Source of the DNA: Phytoactinopolyspora halophila
GTDB taxonomy: Bacteria > Actinomycetota > Actinomycetes > Jiangellales > Jiangellaceae
Direction: 5' to 3'
Assembly: GCF_003287285.1 (NCBI RefSeq)
Contig: NZ_QMIG01000001.1
Span: 124,001 to 188,000, forward strand
DNA: 64,000 bases
Shown: piece after piece, positions 61,100 to 64,000 of the stretch
Layout of the letters: every line of letters begins with the position of its first letter
How positions within the stretch are numbered: position 1 is the stretch's first letter
The notes under the pieces: model-generated
Told to the model about the DNA's origin: nothing
What the model saw: the letters and a program-made list of their open reading frames with translations, nothing else
The model's database searches: none
Program-made: the position numbers and the translations under genes

Positions 61100-64000
61100 A
61101 TGAACCGCTCTCGTGCAGGATTTCGCGGTGGATTGGTCGCCGCTGCCGCCGTCGCCGGGCTGCTTTCGACGTCCGTCATTCCGGCAAGCGCCGGAATGAC
61201 CCCGCAGGCAGCCGGCTCACCATCGGCGCCCGCAGGAGCCCGATCGGACGCCGACATGACCAGCTCGCACGAGGACGTCGTGATCACGGCACTTCGTACC
61301 CGCGGGCCACAGGGAGCGTTCGACGAATACGTCGAGGTTCGCAACCTGGGTGCAGACCCGGTCGACATCTCCGGCTGGTCGCTGCAAGGTTGCGCCTCCA
61401 GCAGCGGCAACGCCAGCACCCGTGTCAACGTTCCCCAGGACACGGATCCGGTGGCTCCGGGCGGATACTTCCTGTTCGCCAACCACTCGCAAGACCAGTA
61501 CAGCGCCGGAACGGAGCCCGATCTGACGTACGGGACCGGGTTCGCCGACAGCGGCGCCAGCGGCGCTCGCATCGTCGATGCCGGCGGCGAGATGGTCAGC
61601 GGCGTCGGCACCACCGACGCGGACTCGCAGTGCGCCGAAGGTGGTGGCTGGGCGAGCTCGTTCCCCACGTCCGTGCCATTCGATGTCGTCCGGGTGGGAG
61701 ACCGCGCCGACGAGACCCAGGTGACCGGCGACAACGCGGACGACTTCGAGAACGTGGAGAACGCCCCGCGCAACTCCGGTTTCGACGGCGACGAGCCGCC
61801 GCCGTCCGACGTGTCCGTGCAGTGCGAGGCGCCGTTCACAATCACCGAGGGGTTCGCCGCCGAGGACGGCGAGTACGTGAACGGCAAGGCCGTCACGGCG
61901 ACGGCTACCGGCGGCACCGGTGCACTCGATTTCGCGGTCACCGGCGTGAGCCCCGAACCGGAGTCCGGCGAGGTCTCCGTGGCGGGCGTCGACGGTAACG
62001 AGGCCGAGATCCGTTTCGGCGACGACGTTCCCGGCCTCGATCCCACCGACACCGACGGCGAGTACACCGTCACCATCGAGGTCACCGACGCTTCCGGGGA
62101 CACGGCCACCTGCGACGTCGACGTCCGTGTCGTCCCCGTACTCGACATCGGCGAGCTGCGCGGCGCCGTCCCCGGAGACGCTAACGGCCGCGAATACGTC
62201 TCGCCGTACGCGCTGGGCAGCCCGGTGTTCCAGCCCGGCGATCCGATCGCCGTCCGGGGTGTGGTCACGCAGCGCACCATGGAGGAGAACGACGACGGCG
62301 ACTACGACTTCCAAGGCTTCTTCATCCAGAGTCTGGACGCGGACCCGGCGGAGATCGACGGATTCGAGGCCGGCGATCCCGCCTTTTCCGACGGCGACGA
62401 TCAGACATCGGACGGCCTGTGGGTGTCCACGAGCACGTTCCCCACCGTGCGCCCGGACTTCGCGTCCACCCCACCGATCGGCGAGCAGTACTACGCCGAA
62501 CCCGGCGACATCGTCACGCTGCGCGGCCCGATCGTCGAGGACTTCCAGCAGACCGTGCTGCAGAGCCCGTTCGTCGTCGACGTCGCCACGCCGGAGGAGT
62601 CGGGCGCCGATCTCGATTCCCACATCGAGGTCACCGAGGCCGATCCGCCCGACGACGTCCAGGAGGCGTCGGTGTACTGGGAGCGGCTGGCCGGGATGCA
62701 GGTCGAGGTCCCGGAGGACAGCCTGGCGGTCAGCGGCAACGACTCCTTCGCCCCGTCCACCAGCGAGTTCTGGGCGATCCGGGGCGATCATCCGGTCGCG
62801 CAGCGCGACGACCCGGCACATCGCCGCGTATTCCGTGACTACCACCCGCTCGCGCACAACGGCCCGTTCGACCTGGAGGAAGGACCGGGAGATCAGCACG
62901 CGTACCGCATGGTCCTCGGCTCGTTCGGCATCAAGGCCGCGCAGGACGACGCCACGGCCACGATCACCCCGGCGCGCAGCGGGGACACGTTCGCCGAGGC
63001 CACACAGGGTGGGCTGTACTTCAGCTTCGACAAGTACCAGATCATGGTCGATGCGCAGCCGGAGCTGGAGCGCGGTCCCGACCCGTCGGCTTCCAGTCTC
63101 GACGTCGTCGACGGGTTCGAGCCCGCCAACGAGTACTCGGTGATGGTGTACAACGTCGAGAACCTCTACGACTACCGGTCGGACCCATTCAGTGGCTGTG
63201 ACCTCGATCCGGACATCGTTCCGGACGGGCAGCAGCCGACGAGCACCTGCGAGGCGGACGAGCCCGGCGGGTCGACCGTCTCGCCGCCGTTCACCTACGC
63301 GCCTCGCGATCAGGAGTCGTACGACGCGCAGCGCACCGCGATCGCCGAGCAGATCCTGCTCGCACTCGACGCGCCGGACATCATCACCATCCAGGAGGCG
63401 GAGAAGCAGGACGTCTGCGTCCCCGTGTACGACGAGGACACGCCGGCCGAGTCCTTCCTGGATTGCGACCTGTCCGCACCGGAGGACGGCGAGACGATGG
63501 AGAGCACCGACCGCGGCTCCGGCGCACCCGACACCGTGGAAGAGCTCGCGCTCGAGATCTTCCGGCAATCCGAGGGCGACATCCGCTACGAGGCATCCGG
63601 CGACGCGGTCAATGGCCGTGACGTGCGCGGGATCACCCAGGGTTTCCTCCACCGCACCGATCGCGTCGAGCTCGCCTCGGTTGATGACGTGCTCGACGAT
63701 CCGGTGCTGGGCGACGGCGACGCCGTGGACCTTCCCTACCCCGGGGACGACGAGCGTACCGACGTCGCGCCGTGGGTGAAGGAGCCGGCCAACCCGAAGG
63801 CGGTCAACGCCGTTCTGGCCGACGACGCCGAGCTGGAGGACGGCGGCCGGTTCCCGCAGTCCGGATACGCGTTCACCCGGCCCGTCCAGGTCGCCAAGTT
63901 CCGGATCTACCCGGACGGCGTCGGCACCGGCGAGTACGTCGAGCGCTACGTCACCTCGAACCACATGTCGTCCGGGCCGGACAGGCGGGTGGAGCAGCGC
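61100..64000 (+). CDS. Secreted multi-domain endonuclease/exonuclease/phosphatase protein (3' end outside window)
   Basis: At least 967 residues, cut off by the window. The signal peptide ends after SVIPASA (about 32). A lamin-tail domain (VVITALRTRGPQGAFDEYVEVRNLG) follows at about 55-165, then an Ig-like domain (VQCEAPFTITEGFAAEDGEYV), an OB-fold-like region (FQPGDPIAVRGVVTQRTM), and near residue 680 the EEP nuclease core (MVYNVENLYDYRS, then DIITIQEAE). This is the layout of ExeM/NucH-type extracellular DNases. SD AGGGGG before the ATG. A long antisense open frame overlaps it but is not coding. Confidence 0.9.
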   Translation, partial: MNRSRAGFRGGLVAAAAVAGLLSTSVIPASAGMTPQAAGSPSAPAGARSDADMTSSHEDVVITALRTRGPQGAFDEYVEVRNLGADPVDISGWSLQGCASSSGNASTRVNVPQDTDPVAPGGYFLFANHSQDQYSAGTEPDLTYGTGFADSGASGARIVDAGGEMVSGVGTTDADSQCAEGGGWASSFPTSVPFDVVRVGDRADETQVTGDNADDFENVENAPRNSGFDGDEPPPSDVSVQCEAPFTITEGFAAEDGEYVNGKAVTATATGGTGALDFAVTGVSPEPESGEVSVAGVDGNEAEIRFGDDVPGLDPTDTDGEYTVTIEVTDASGDTATCDVDVRVVPVLDIGELRGAVPGDANGREYVSPYALGSPVFQPGDPIAVRGVVTQRTMEENDDGDYDFQGFFIQSLDADPAEIDGFEAGDPAFSDGDDQTSDGLWVSTSTFPTVRPDFASTPPIGEQYYAEPGDIVTLRGPIVEDFQQTVLQSPFVVDVATPEESGADLDSHIEVTEADPPDDVQEASVYWERLAGMQVEVPEDSLAVSGNDSFAPSTSEFWAIRGDHPVAQRDDPAHRRVFRDYHPLAHNGPFDLEEGPGDQHAYRMVLGSFGIKAAQDDATATITPARSGDTFAEATQGGLYFSFDKYQIMVDAQPELERGPDPSASSLDVVDGFEPANEYSVMVYNVENLYDYRSDPFSGCDLDPDIVPDGQQPTSTCEADEPGGSTVSPPFTYAPRDQESYDAQRTAIAEQILLALDAPDIITIQEAEKQDVCVPVYDEDTPAESFLDCDLSAPEDGETMESTDRGSGAPDTVEELALEIFRQSEGDIRYEASGDAVNGRDVRGITQGFLHRTDRVELASVDDVLDDPVLGDGDAVDLPYPGDDERTDVAPWVKEPANPKAVNAVLADDAELEDGGRFPQSGYAFTRPVQVAKFRIYPDGVGTGEYVERYVTSNHMSSGPDRRVEQR

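Noticed and set aside
61217-63964. A 915-codon open frame on the minus strand, apparently complete
   Set aside because: It is antisense to the secreted nuclease gene. Its Val/Arg/Asp-rich composition is what G/C codon bias gives on the opposite strand, and the plus strand has a signal peptide and recognisable domains.

Overview
The window is from a high-GC Gram-positive genome, almost certainly an actinomycete. The signs are strong G/C third-position bias, many GTG starts, and actinobacterial families (DUF2017 next to clpS, DUF3039, DUF2795, a SigE-like ECF pair, a PheS-like SrmL protein). At least eight genes also have a TANNNT -10 box 6-7 nt before the start codon, the leaderless-mRNA pattern. 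The family cannot be fixed from the sequence alone; a Jiangella/Phytoactinopolyspora-type genome is only a guess. No rRNA, tRNA, CRISPR array, phage or intact insertion sequence was seen. The segment looks chromosomal.

Layout. 1-9.9 kb: a cut-off threonine/serine dehydratase, galM, DUF2017-clpS, the NAD salvage pair pncB-pncA, a HAD hydrolase, and a NarL-type two-component pair divergent from an ABC exporter. 10-18.8 kb: secreted proteins and lipoproteins of unknown function, a heptad-repeat coiled-coil protein, a metal-efflux operon (arsR-type regulator plus CDF exporter) with a clear operator, hppD beside an Lrp-type regulator, and an ECF sigma/membrane-partner pair. 19-33.8 kb: dhaKLM, DUF3039, a fatty-acid desaturase, an MFS exporter, an SF2 helicase, YqgE, malic enzyme, a PfkB kinase, a large LuxR-family ATPase regulator and a TIGR04222 membrane protein. 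33.8-45.5 kb: a leaderless 23-aa peptide and hairpin ahead of srmL, a SAM hydrolase, two CNNM/CBS proteins, a DUF885 protein, a DrrAB-like ABC exporter with a PadR regulator, and merR-prfC. 45.5-53.7 kb: DUF2795, then a LysR-controlled catabolic operon (two membrane proteins, a 3-hydroxyisobutyrate-dehydrogenase-like enzyme, an aldehyde dehydrogenase), a CPBP protease, two secreted proteins and a NUDIX hydrolase. 53.7-64 kb: two membrane proteins, a biotin-type operon (bioY, acyl-CoA ligase, thiolase, ecfT), a DNA alkyl-transferase and the start of a large secreted nuclease.

Two things stand out. First, the window carries three classes of long, near-perfect palindromes (five copies, 59-90 bp). 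One copy lies in frame inside the acyl-CoA ligase of the biotin-type operon and adds about 20 residues, much like the Rickettsia palindromic elements. Another copy of the same class lies directly upstream of the srmL transcription unit. Second, srmL (a free-standing PheRS-like protein) is preceded by a leaderless micro-ORF and a long hairpin next to its ribosome binding site, which suggests control by a leader peptide. The biotin-type operon resembles the Bacillus yhfU-yhfT-yhfS arrangement but adds an EcfT subunit with no ATPase nearby, and its thiolase lacks the usual second cysteine.
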